DNA from: Dyella tabacisoli
GTDB lineage: Bacteria > Pseudomonadota > Gammaproteobacteria > Xanthomonadales > Rhodanobacteraceae
Direction of reading: 5' to 3'
Assembly: GCF_003350925.1 (NCBI RefSeq)
Contig: NZ_KZ857175.1
Location: 367,944 to 431,943 of the forward strand
Length of the DNA stretch: 64,000 bases
Each line of letters opens with the position of its first letter. Within the stretch, counting starts at the first letter, position 1. Position numbers and translations under genes: made by a program. Shown in pieces: positions 18,367 through 25,720 of this stretch. The notes beneath the pieces were generated by a model that did no database searches, was not told the origin of the DNA, and saw nothing but the letters and a program-made list of their open reading frames with translations.

Positions 18367-18897
18367 TTCGGCTTCCTCTGGAATTTAAAATAGCCTATGG
18401 GAGCGGTGGAACGGGGATTGCGCTTAATCCGTTCTGGTGCCGTCTTTACCTGGCCGGTTTCGAACCAGTCGTGCAACATGATGACCAAGGTGCATGGGTG
18501 CATGCTTGGCGCTATCAAGGATTTGTTTCATGCCTGCAAACAAGTGTTGCTATCTACATGTGCCGCAGATAAACCAGGCGCCAGAAGTGCGATGAATGGC
18601 GTCGACGAATAAAGTCATCGATTATTAAAGATAAGACTTATTTATAGGCATGCCATCTGAATGCCAAAGATGATTTCCATTTGCGAGGCTGAGCGTTGCG
18701 TAATGGAAGGGTATTGGATGGTTGCCCGATGCATCGGCGCCTGCGAGCCTGCCTTCATCGTACAAATCATATTGTTTATGAGATGTGAAATGAAGCCAGT
18801 GGTTGATGGTTGTGCGGCGTATTAATATTAAATATAACAATTTGCCGAAAATGCTTATCTCATTAACTCTTTCTCAGAGAAATAAAAAACTCAGTGC
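18367..18897. other. AT-rich intergenic region, possible gene remnant
   Basis: No convincing gene. A minus-strand frame at 18625-18840 (71 codons, ending HYATLSLANGNHLWHSDGMP) has a protein-like composition but no ribosome-binding site and no recognised family. It may be the remains of a transferred gene belonging with the neighbouring 194-residue exported protein. Confidence 0.4.
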
Positions 18898-18970
18898 CGT
18901 TGGGGTGGGCGCAGGCAAGCCCGAACGTTGCGCCGCGTTGGGCATCACTTCGTTCAGCCCAACCTACCGC
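18898..18970. repeat. GTAGGTTGGGGTGAGC intergenic repeat, copy 2 (degenerate)
   Basis: GTTGGGGTGGGCGCAGGCAA, then CGTTGGGCATCACTTCGTTC and AGCCCAACCTACC. The two ends (GTTGGG / CCCAACCTAC) are inverted, as in the copy at 19592-19735. Confidence 0.75.
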
Positions 18971-18974
18971 ACTG

Positions 18975-19043
18975 TGGCGCAGGAGAGAGCTGGTTCGAGC
19001 CCGCCACCATGCTGGTGGTCTTTATCGCCAAACCGACAAAGTA
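18975..19043 (+). pseudogene. Truncated duplicate of the cupin gene 3' end
   Basis: From TGGCGCAGGAGAGAGC the sequence matches the cupin gene at 17471 onward, but 48 bp are missing. The gap joins two GAGCCCGCC direct repeats of the parent (17493-17501 and 17541-17549), as expected for slippage or recombination. The reading frame is kept and ends at a TAG inside the following repeat. There is no 5' part, so it cannot encode a cupin. Confidence 0.8.
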
Positions 19044-19100
19044 GGTTGGGGTGAGCGCAAGCGAACCCCAACATCCGCCAGGTTGGGTATCACGATGAAC
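19041..19100. repeat. GTAGGTTGGGGTGAGC intergenic repeat, copy 3
   Basis: Identical to copy 1 over GTAGGTTGGGGTGAGCGCAA-GCGAACCCCAAC, then GGTTGGGTATCACGATGAACC. It sits directly after the cupin remnant, in the same relation as copy 1 to the intact gene, so gene end and repeat were probably duplicated together. Confidence 0.8.
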
Positions 19101-19268
19101 CTCAACGATTCGCCATCAACTTGACGCCCACCGACATGGGGGGTAGCTTGCTTTGCGTCGCCGCACATCGGCGACCGGGTGTGGAAACCCGAATCACACA
19201 GGCGCAGAAAAAGCGCCTCCACTCTGTATTTAACAGGGCGGCGGCTCCATCTAATAAGGAGCTTCAAG

Positions 19269-19571
19269 ATGGCCGTAACCGATACCACCCCATCCACTGA
19301 GCGTATTCGCTTCAGCGACAGCTACCACATCGACCCGGACGCCACGCCTGAGAGCCTGCACGACGATGTGAACGAAATGCTCGATCACGCCCGCGCCATT
19401 TCTCTGGCGCTGTGCCACTCGCTTACGCCACATGCCGAGGTGGATTTCAACCACCTCTCCAGCGTGTTCGCCGCCATCGCCAATATGATCGATATGGCGC
19501 AAAGCGCATCGGACCATGCGCACATGCAGTTGCAGCGTGAGCGGGTCAAACCCAAATCCAAACCGCTTTAA
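19269..19571 (+). CDS. Small helical protein (DUF3077/DUF6124-like)
   Basis: This 100-residue soluble protein has a strong AAGGAG ribosome-binding site 7 bases upstream of the ATG. The core PDATPESLHDDVNEMLDHARAISLALCHSL and VFAAIANMIDMAQSASDHA is alpha-helical. The layout (short N-terminal Phe/Pro stretch, then two helices with conserved His/Asp) resembles small DUF3077/DUF6124 proteins that I know mainly from Pseudomonas; the match is from memory. Function unknown. It is flanked on both sides by the dispersed repeat. Confidence 0.7.
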   Translation: MAVTDTTPSTERIRFSDSYHIDPDATPESLHDDVNEMLDHARAISLALCHSLTPHAEVDFNHLSSVFAAIANMIDMAQSASDHAHMQLQRERVKPKSKPL

Positions 19572-19591
19572 GAGCCCGGTTGGTGTGAACG

Positions 19592-19735
19592 GTAGGTTGG
19601 GGTGAGCGCAAGCGAACCCCAACGTTGCGCGATGTTGGGTCTCGCGGCGAGTCTCAAAGGCACGCACATTGGGTATCGCGGTGAGCCTCAGTGTTGTGCA
19701 ACGTTGGGCATCACTTTGTTCAGCCCAACCTACCG
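19592..19735. repeat. GTAGGTTGGGGTGAGC intergenic repeat, copy 4 (long)
   Basis: The most complete copy: GTAGGTTGGGGTGAGC at the left, internal GCGAACCCCAACGTTGCG, two GTTGGG(T/C)..TCGCGG units, and an inverted right end AGCCCAACCTAC. The right end overlaps the cutA 3' end, so it supplies that gene's last codons and TGA stop. Confidence 0.8.
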
Positions 19736-20049
19736 CTCGCGCGTACCCAATCGAGATAAGCCGTGTGGCCACGCTCCACCGGCACGGCGATCAACTCTGG
19801 TAGCTCGTAAGGGTGTAGCTGCAACAGCCGCGTCTTCAATGCCTCGAAGCGCGCGGCGGTGGTTTTTATCAGCAGCAATATCTCGCTATCCGTGGTTACC
19901 GCGCCCTGCCAGCGATAGGTAGAGACCACGCCCGTCAACTGATTCACGCAGGCCGCCAGCGACTCGCCGACTAGGGCATCGGCCAACATCTGCGCGCTGG
20001 CCGCGTCGGGGCAGGTGCAATAGCACAGCAGGACGGTGTCGTCGGACAT
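19720..20049 (-). CDS. cutA: Divalent-cation tolerance protein CutA
   Basis: This 109-residue protein forms the trimeric ferredoxin-like CutA1 fold. Signature segments are LCYCTCPDAASAQMLADALVGESLAACVNQL, STYRWQGAVTTDSEILLLIKTTAARFEALKTRLLQLHPYELPELIAVPV and a C-terminal YLDWV. The family is linked to copper tolerance but its biochemical role is unsettled. The last residues (GRLG) and the stop are encoded by a dispersed repeat. It overlaps the upstream DUF3224 gene by one base (TAATG), so the two form an operon. Confidence 0.95.
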   Translation of the reverse strand: MSDDTVLLCYCTCPDAASAQMLADALVGESLAACVNQLTGVVSTYRWQGAVTTDSEILLLIKTTAARFEALKTRLLQLHPYELPELIAVPVERGHTAYLDWVRASGRLG

Positions 20050-20540
20050 TACGGCAACTGGTAGTCGAAGGTGTACGAATGCTTGCCGCTTTCGATGTGA
20101 ATCATCATGGCGCCGCTCAAGCCGGTCAGCTCTTCGGTGCCCGAGTCGGGTACCACGGTGACCGACAGTTGCGGTACGCCGCGATTCATCGTGGCGCTGT
20201 GTTGCAAAACAAAACTGCCATGGCGGCCGTGCAGGGTGCCGGTAACGCGCTCCATCGCCACGTAGCCGGCCGAGCCTGGCACTTCGCCGCCGGCGGCGAT
20301 CATTTCGCCCAGGCTGGTCGCTTCCAGGTCGCCATGAAACTGCTTGTCGATGGTGCGCCGGTCAAGCCGGGCCGGCTCGATGCCGGGTACTGCCGGTTGC
20401 GATACCAGTTTTACGTCGAAGGGGCCGCTGGCGTGCATGGTGGTGTTTTCCTTTGCGATGGATGGGGCTGATGCCAGCAAGGCAACAACAAGGCCGAAAG
20501 TCGCCATGATGCCTGCTGACTTGTGCGGTTGGATACTCAT
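20049..20540 (-). CDS. Exported DUF3224 family protein
   Basis: This 163-residue protein has a signal-like N-terminus (residues 10-29, GIMATFGLVVALLASAPSIA). The DUF3224 beta-barrel follows: FHGDLEATSLGEMIAAGG, GSAGYVAMERVTGTLHGRHGSFVLQHSATM and TVVPDSGTEELTGLSGAM. Members are allene-oxide-cyclase-like barrels without an assigned reaction. Most relatives are cytoplasmic, so the leader is notable. It diverges from an AraC-family regulator that may control it and overlaps cutA by one base. Confidence 0.88.
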   Translation of the reverse strand: MSIQPHKSAGIMATFGLVVALLASAPSIAKENTTMHASGPFDVKLVSQPAVPGIEPARLDRRTIDKQFHGDLEATSLGEMIAAGGEVPGSAGYVAMERVTGTLHGRHGSFVLQHSATMNRGVPQLSVTVVPDSGTEELTGLSGAMMIHIESGKHSYTFDYQLP

Positions 20541-20611
20541 GATTGATCTACCATTTGGTGTGGTGCGCCCGGCACCGCCTTGCCGTCCATTACAGTGAAA
20601 GCGCCTCACCG
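20541..20611. promoter_or_regulatory. Divergent promoter region, DUF3224-cutA / AraC regulator
   Basis: The 71-bp gap must hold promoters for both the DUF3224-cutA operon and the AraC-family gene. No clear operator is visible. Confidence 0.35.
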
Positions 20612-21445
20612 ATGATTGGAAAAACGCGACCGCCGAGTGTCGACCCCGCCAAACCGCGCGGGGTGTTGCGCACACGGCTGGATCATGGCGAGTTTCAGCA
20701 CGCGCGCCGCGCGCCATCGGCGGCACTGGCGGGGTTGATCGAACACTACTGGTACGTGGGCTGGGATCTGCGCGGGCTACCCGCACAACAGCAAGAAACA
20801 CTGCCTCACCCGAACGTGCAGCTAATCATCGAGCCCGGCGCCGCAGGTATCTACGGCGTGCACACCGGCCGCTTTACGCGTCTGCTGGAAGGGCAGGGCC
20901 GGGTGTTCGGTATCAAATTTAAGGCGGGCGGTTTTTATCCCTTTTTGCGCACGCCGGTCTCCACCTTGATGGATCGCTCGCTGGGTGTCGCCGATGTTTT
21001 CGGCGCCGCTGCGCAAACACTCGAAAGCGAGGTGCTTGCCTGCGATGGCCTCGACGCCATGGCGATCGTCGCGGAAAGGTTTCTGCATGCCCATCTGCCT
21101 GCCGCCGATGCGCAGGTCGAGCGCATCAGCACCCTGGTTGCCGACATCGCCAACGACCGCAGTGTGACTTCAGTGGATCAACTGACGACACGCACCGGCT
21201 TGAGCAAGCGCGCGCTGCAACGGCTGTTTCAGCAGTACGTCGGTATTGGCCCCAAATGGGTCATCAATCGTTATCGTCTGCACGAGGCCATCGCTCAACT
21301 GCAGGAAGGCAAGCCGGTGGCATGGGCCGACCTGGCGTTGGAGCTTGGCTATTTCGATCAGGCGCATTTCATCCGCGATTTTCGCAAGTTGGTGGGGCGC
21401 TCGCCGGCCGATTACGCGCGGGTCGAGAGTGCAGGCAGGCGCTAA
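20612..21445 (+). CDS. AraC-family regulator with DUF6597-like sensor domain
   Basis: This 277-residue protein has an N-terminal DUF6597-type domain (LAGLIEHYWYVGWDLRG, HPNVQLIIEPGAAGIYGVHTGRFTRLLEGQGRVFGIKFKAGGFYPF). The C-terminal AraC domain carries two helix-turn-helix units (VDQLTTRTGLSKRALQRLFQQYVGIGPKWVINRYRLHEA and WADLALELGYFDQAHFIRDFRKLVGRSPADY). I take the ATG at 20612, because the longer frame begins with a TTG in the divergent promoter. It is convergent with the eCIS operon and probably acts on the divergent DUF3224-cutA pair. Confidence 0.9.
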   Translation: MIGKTRPPSVDPAKPRGVLRTRLDHGEFQHARRAPSAALAGLIEHYWYVGWDLRGLPAQQQETLPHPNVQLIIEPGAAGIYGVHTGRFTRLLEGQGRVFGIKFKAGGFYPFLRTPVSTLMDRSLGVADVFGAAAQTLESEVLACDGLDAMAIVAERFLHAHLPAADAQVERISTLVADIANDRSVTSVDQLTTRTGLSKRALQRLFQQYVGIGPKWVINRYRLHEAIAQLQEGKPVAWADLALELGYFDQAHFIRDFRKLVGRSPADYARVESAGRR

Positions 21446-21585
21446 GGCGGTCCGAGAAAAATATCCTGCAGCACCGTGGCGAGTGCTTCGAGTTCGACTC
21501 TATCCACGGCGGCCGCGTTATCGGTGCGAAGTGGCTTGGCCCGCGCTGCATGTTGTATCGGGATATCTCGCCTAATGACTCCCGT

Positions 21586-21984
21586 TTATCCGTGCAGCTT
21601 GATAAAAGCAGCGATGTCGGTATGCAAGGTGTCGATGGCCACGGCGCGCTGCGGCGTTATTTTGCTGGTGTCGGCGGTCGCGGCGCCGGTGAGCTGCGCC
21701 GCGGACGCCTGCTGCACCGACTGCCCGAGCTTGCCGAGTATCGCCATTACCGCATCGCGTTTGGGGTCGATTTGTTTGCCGGGCATGGTGTCCACACCGG
21801 CCAAGGCGGGCACCACAATCGGCGTACCCGTAGGCAGTTTGCTCAGGTCGCCCACCAGGTGCGGGTTGGAGGCGGCCAAGGCCTTGCTGGCCTCGGCGAG
21901 GCGAGGGTCCTTGGGCTTCAAGGCATAGACACGCGCAGCGATGTCGTTAAGCGAGGCGTCGTTGGCTAAGGGCACGATGTTCAT
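21586..21984 (-). CDS. LysM-like protein, last gene of the eCIS operon
   Basis: This 132-residue protein starts MNIVPLANDASLNDIAARVYALKPKDPRLAEASKALAASNPHL, which reads as a degenerate LysM motif, followed by the typical LysM end LPTGTPIVVPAL. A helical Ala/Thr-rich tail follows. It lies 21 bp after the beta-helix gene. LysM-like baseplate proteins hold the tube initiator in contractile systems, or the motif may bind peptidoglycan. Its distal position and lack of signal peptide fit a particle component. No terminator was recognised downstream (21446-21585). Confidence 0.65.
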   Translation of the reverse strand: MNIVPLANDASLNDIAARVYALKPKDPRLAEASKALAASNPHLVGDLSKLPTGTPIVVPALAGVDTMPGKQIDPKRDAVMAILGKLGQSVQQASAAQLTGAATADTSKITPQRAVAIDTLHTDIAAFIKLHG

Positions 21985-22005
21985 AAGGTTTGCTCCCAGA
22001 TGGGT

Positions 22006-25000
22006 TTACGCCTGAAGGTTCAATGGTGCCCAAGGGGGCTGCAGGGGGGAGCTGTTGAGCGTGATGGGCTGGCTAACGATATTGCCGACCACGGTGGCGG
22101 TGGGCTGCTGGTTCGAGCCGATGTTGCCGACCGATATCGTCATCCCTAGCTGCCCTGCCGCCGACACCGCCGATGGCGGGCAGATAACGCGATTGTTGCC
22201 GACGATGGCGGTATCGCCACTCAATTGCACTACCGCGCCGGTCCCTGGCTGGGCATTGAATTGCTGGCATATGTTGCTGATAAACACACAGTGACCACCG
22301 TAACTGACGTCGACCAGTGGCAGTATGCTGTTGCCCGTGCCGGTGTTGCTTTCGATAGCGAGCAGCTCGCCGCCATTTTCCACATCGCTGATCGCTATGG
22401 CGGTGAAGCTGTTTGTTAGCACGGTATTGGTACTGTTTTGCCGAATCATATTGCCGGACACACTCACCTGGACGACATTGGAAGCCACCACGATGCCGTA
22501 GCAGGGTTGGTCCAGCGAGCCGGCCAGGCCAATGTCACTGACATCGTTGCCCGACACGGTAGCAGCCTGCACGTTTTGCAGTCGAATACCGGCTGCCGCG
22601 ATCGGCTGGGTACTGAGGTTGCCGATCAAGCCCACGGTATTGTTTTGCACCACGGTGGTGGAGATCCCGACTACATAGATGCCGACCAAAGTGGATGTGG
22701 CTACCGCTTGATGGACCGGGCCGGCTTTTGAGGAGGCGCTGGTGCTTATGGATTCTTTGGCGACGTTGCCTACGGTGTTGGTCGCATAACCGTAGTTGGC
22801 ACTTCGGTAAGCCACGGCATTGGAGACGGTGGTGACGACCGGCGCCACTACAGATAGCACCTCGTTGTTGCGGATGATGGCTTCTGCGGGCGTTCCTGCG
22901 CCGAAAACCAGAATGCCGGCGTTAGTTACTTGGGTGATCGAGTTTTCGATGATCGAGCTGATTAAAACCGGGCCGCCGATTTGAATGCCGTGGCCGTTGA
23001 AGGCGGTGATGCGGTTGCGGCTGATATGGACCTCAGTGACCGCCAGCTTACCGCCGGGAACCGGGCCTATATGAATCGCCGCCTGTGTAGGGGGGCTGCC
23101 TGCGGGGGCGCCGCTCGCCGCCTGGCTAATGATGTTGTCGGTGATAACCAGGCCATCGGTGCCGCAGTACAGCCCGGCACCTTGCACGTCGATATGGTTG
23201 CCCCCGATGCGTACAGCCGCATCGGGCATGGCGACACCTTCGATGCCGATGCCGGCGGTCTTGCAGCCGAGAATGCGATTGGCCGACAGCGATATATCCA
23301 GCGTAAAGGTAGTCAATGCGATGTCGGTGTTTATATCGATGATCGCCACGCCGGCCATGGCGCAAGGCATCCAGTTGCCGATGATTTCAAGGTCGCCGGC
23401 GGCAAGGACGTCGCGAGTGGTCGCAGCGCTGGTGGAGTTGTTGACGCCGTTGAGTACGCTGGCCTTGCCGATGCCGATGTCGGCGATGAGTACGTTGTCG
23501 CGAATCAGGGCTTCGAGCACAAAACCATCGATCGCAATAGCCATGCCGCCGGGGTTGAATTGACTGGCAAGCGAAGGCGCCCTGAGCGCGGCTGATGCGT
23601 AGTAATCGAGGCTGCTGATGGCAGGGCTGCTTGTGGCCGGGGCGCTTGTGGCGGGGCCACTTGTGGCTTGTGTGGCTGCCAGTATGGCTGCGGATGTAGA
23701 TGCGGATGTAGATGCAGATGCGAATGCGGTTGCAGGTGCAGGTGCAGGTGCGGCCGCAAGCATGGCTGCCGATGTGTCGGCCACTCGTGCGGTCATGGCT
23801 ACCGGTGCAGCCGCCATCATGCCTACAGGCCTAGGTGCCGGGATAGGCGCGGGCGCCGGGGCAGGAGCCGGTGCAGGTATAGGGGCCGGTGCAGGAGCTG
23901 GTGCGGGAGCCGGTGCCGGTGCGTTGGCCGGGGCCGGGATGGCCAGGATGCCGCAGCGCTCGATCGCTACCTCGACACAATTGAGTGTCTGGATACCGAT
24001 GACCACCGGGGTGCCTGCCGCTGTGGCAGTGCTGCTCGCGGCGAGTGTATTGGCTCCCGTGGCGGCGGTGGCAGTGGCGGTGCTAGTGGTGTTGGCGGTG
24101 GCGATGGCCAGCACCGAAAGATCTTCGACGCGCAAACCGAAATTGGTATCGAGCAATACGGCAGGTCCGTTGCCGGCGAATAACAGCACGGTGGCCGGCC
24201 CCTGACCGCTGAGGGTTACCGCGTTCAGTTCTTTTAAGAGCAGGGTCGAGCCGAGTATGAATACGCCTGGCCCCAGGCAGATGCGCCCACCGGTTTTTCT
24301 GATCTGCTCCACCCCCATCTCGATGGTGGCGGTGCCGGCATTGTGTGCGTTTGCATCGATACATACGGTGCAGCCACAGCCGGTTTCAGAAGAAATGATC
24401 GGCGGCCATAGCGTGCGGCAATCGCTGTTGACCGACACGGTGGTGCCCGATGTCGAATAACTGGCCAATACCGCGTAGTGATGACGAATGCCCAACGGCG
24501 GCGATTGCGTCAACGTCTGCACCGAGGCATCGGCGGTGCGCGCGGCAAAACACCAGAAGTCGGCGGTGTGGAATTGTCCGTTGGTTATCGTGCTGTCGAG
24601 CGCAAGCATCACCTGCACGCCGTCCTCAAGCTCCATCCAGCCTGAGGCAACCGGCAGCAAGCCATTGCTATCGACCCCTAGGGTCTGATCCCAGCGGATG
24701 ATGCGGGTATGGCGGCTTGGGTCGGTGGCGTTAAAGCTAGCCGGCAAGACGCGATCCAGGGTAATGCTGAGCGTGGTTTCGTCGGGCGGGCCGACAATCT
24801 GCGCCATCGTGCCGGGCAGGCCGGCCAGTTCGGTGGCGTCGTCGGTGATCTCTACCCAGTCGTTGGCGTTGAAACCCAATACGGTATCGCGGCCGATACG
24901 ATCGACACTGAGTTTGCAGCTCGACCCGGCATTGGTGATGGCGGTGACGCGGCTGACGATGGAGGCATTTTCACGCGACCATTTCCAGCGCGCGGCGGTG

Positions 25001-25689
25001 AGGCTGCCGGCGGTATGAATCTCTACCCGGTAGAGACGATTTTCGATACCGCGATAACCGCCCTGGTCGGGCAGGATGCATGGGTCGCTGGGTGCTACGG
25101 GCGCTACCGCCTGGGTAGAAATTTGTCCCGCCGATGGCGGCAACAGCCCGCTCAGATCGGTGCTGCACGAAAGCGTGGTTCCGCTGTTACTGCTGTTTTG
25201 CCACAGTTTGACTTGCCACACCGTTTGCAGGCGCGTGGTGGTGTCCACGCCGCCGAGTGCGACATCCAGTAAATCGGGGTCTTCGATATAGGTGACTTCG
25301 CGCTTCCAGACGTCCAGATAAACCAGGCCGTTGCCGGCAATGGCCGGTGGGTTCGGATAAAACGGCTGGTTGAGATAGGTCACCGCTTTGCCGTTGACGG
25401 TTTCCCCCGTGAACAGCTCGGCCTGGATGCCGTCGATATAGCAACGGCCGGTGCCTATCGCTAAATCGGTGCCGCCGGCCGTGGCGGTTATCTTGAAGCC
25501 GTTAGGTGTGGTCAGCGCCGGCACCGCGACCGCGCCAAAGGTGTCGGCGGCCTGGGTTTCCCAGCGCCGTGCGGCGAGCCATTCCATGTTGTTCCAATCG
25601 GCGTCCAGATGGACCCGACCCTGCTGCATCAGCACTTGCGCGTAGTGCTTGTACAGTCCATCCGCGATGCGGGAATAGTCCCCGGCCAT
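22006..25689 (-). CDS. Large DUF6519/beta-helix eCIS protein (putative fibre or spike)
   Basis: This 1227-residue protein starts MAGDYSRIADGLYKHYAQVLMQQGRVHLDADWNN, the N-terminal DUF6519-type domain. Residues about 450-590 and 700-1190 show short repeating turns rich in Asn, Gly, Val and Ile (for example VVQNNTVGLIGNL and SVSGNMIRQNS), typical of right-handed parallel beta-helices. They are split by an Ala/Pro/Ser/Thr-rich low-complexity linker of about 110 residues. There is no signal peptide. Size, fold and distal position suggest a surface-contact fibre; export as cargo is an alternative. It follows the gpI-like gene by 31 bp. Confidence 0.75.
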   Translation of the reverse strand: MAGDYSRIADGLYKHYAQVLMQQGRVHLDADWNNMEWLAARRWETQAADTFGAVAVPALTTPNGFKITATAGGTDLAIGTGRCYIDGIQAELFTGETVNGKAVTYLNQPFYPNPPAIAGNGLVYLDVWKREVTYIEDPDLLDVALGGVDTTTRLQTVWQVKLWQNSSNSGTTLSCSTDLSGLLPPSAGQISTQAVAPVAPSDPCILPDQGGYRGIENRLYRVEIHTAGSLTAARWKWSRENASIVSRVTAITNAGSSCKLSVDRIGRDTVLGFNANDWVEITDDATELAGLPGTMAQIVGPPDETTLSITLDRVLPASFNATDPSRHTRIIRWDQTLGVDSNGLLPVASGWMELEDGVQVMLALDSTITNGQFHTADFWCFAARTADASVQTLTQSPPLGIRHHYAVLASYSTSGTTVSVNSDCRTLWPPIISSETGCGCTVCIDANAHNAGTATIEMGVEQIRKTGGRICLGPGVFILGSTLLLKELNAVTLSGQGPATVLLFAGNGPAVLLDTNFGLRVEDLSVLAIATANTTSTATATAATGANTLAASSTATAAGTPVVIGIQTLNCVEVAIERCGILAIPAPANAPAPAPAPAPAPAPIPAPAPAPAPAPIPAPRPVGMMAAAPVAMTARVADTSAAMLAAAPAPAPATAFASASTSASTSAAILAATQATSGPATSAPATSSPAISSLDYYASAALRAPSLASQFNPGGMAIAIDGFVLEALIRDNVLIADIGIGKASVLNGVNNSTSAATTRDVLAAGDLEIIGNWMPCAMAGVAIIDINTDIALTTFTLDISLSANRILGCKTAGIGIEGVAMPDAAVRIGGNHIDVQGAGLYCGTDGLVITDNIISQAASGAPAGSPPTQAAIHIGPVPGGKLAVTEVHISRNRITAFNGHGIQIGGPVLISSIIENSITQVTNAGILVFGAGTPAEAIIRNNEVLSVVAPVVTTVSNAVAYRSANYGYATNTVGNVAKESISTSASSKAGPVHQAVATSTLVGIYVVGISTTVVQNNTVGLIGNLSTQPIAAAGIRLQNVQAATVSGNDVSDIGLAGSLDQPCYGIVVASNVVQVSVSGNMIRQNSTNTVLTNSFTAIAISDVENGGELLAIESNTGTGNSILPLVDVSYGGHCVFISNICQQFNAQPGTGAVVQLSGDTAIVGNNRVICPPSAVSAAGQLGMTISVGNIGSNQQPTATVVGNIVSQPITLNSSPLQPPWAPLNLQA
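23600..23935 (-). repeat. Low-complexity Ala-Pro / Ser-Thr-Ala coding repeat
   Basis: This tract inside the 1227-residue gene encodes runs of alternating Ala-Pro and then Ala/Ser/Thr. At DNA level it is an imperfect short tandem repeat of GCCGGTGCAGG-type units, so copy number may vary by slippage. It forms a flexible or polyproline linker between two beta-helix parts. Confidence 0.8.
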
Positions 25690-25720
25690 GATGGTTGATC
25701 TCCCGTGGGTTACATGGGTA

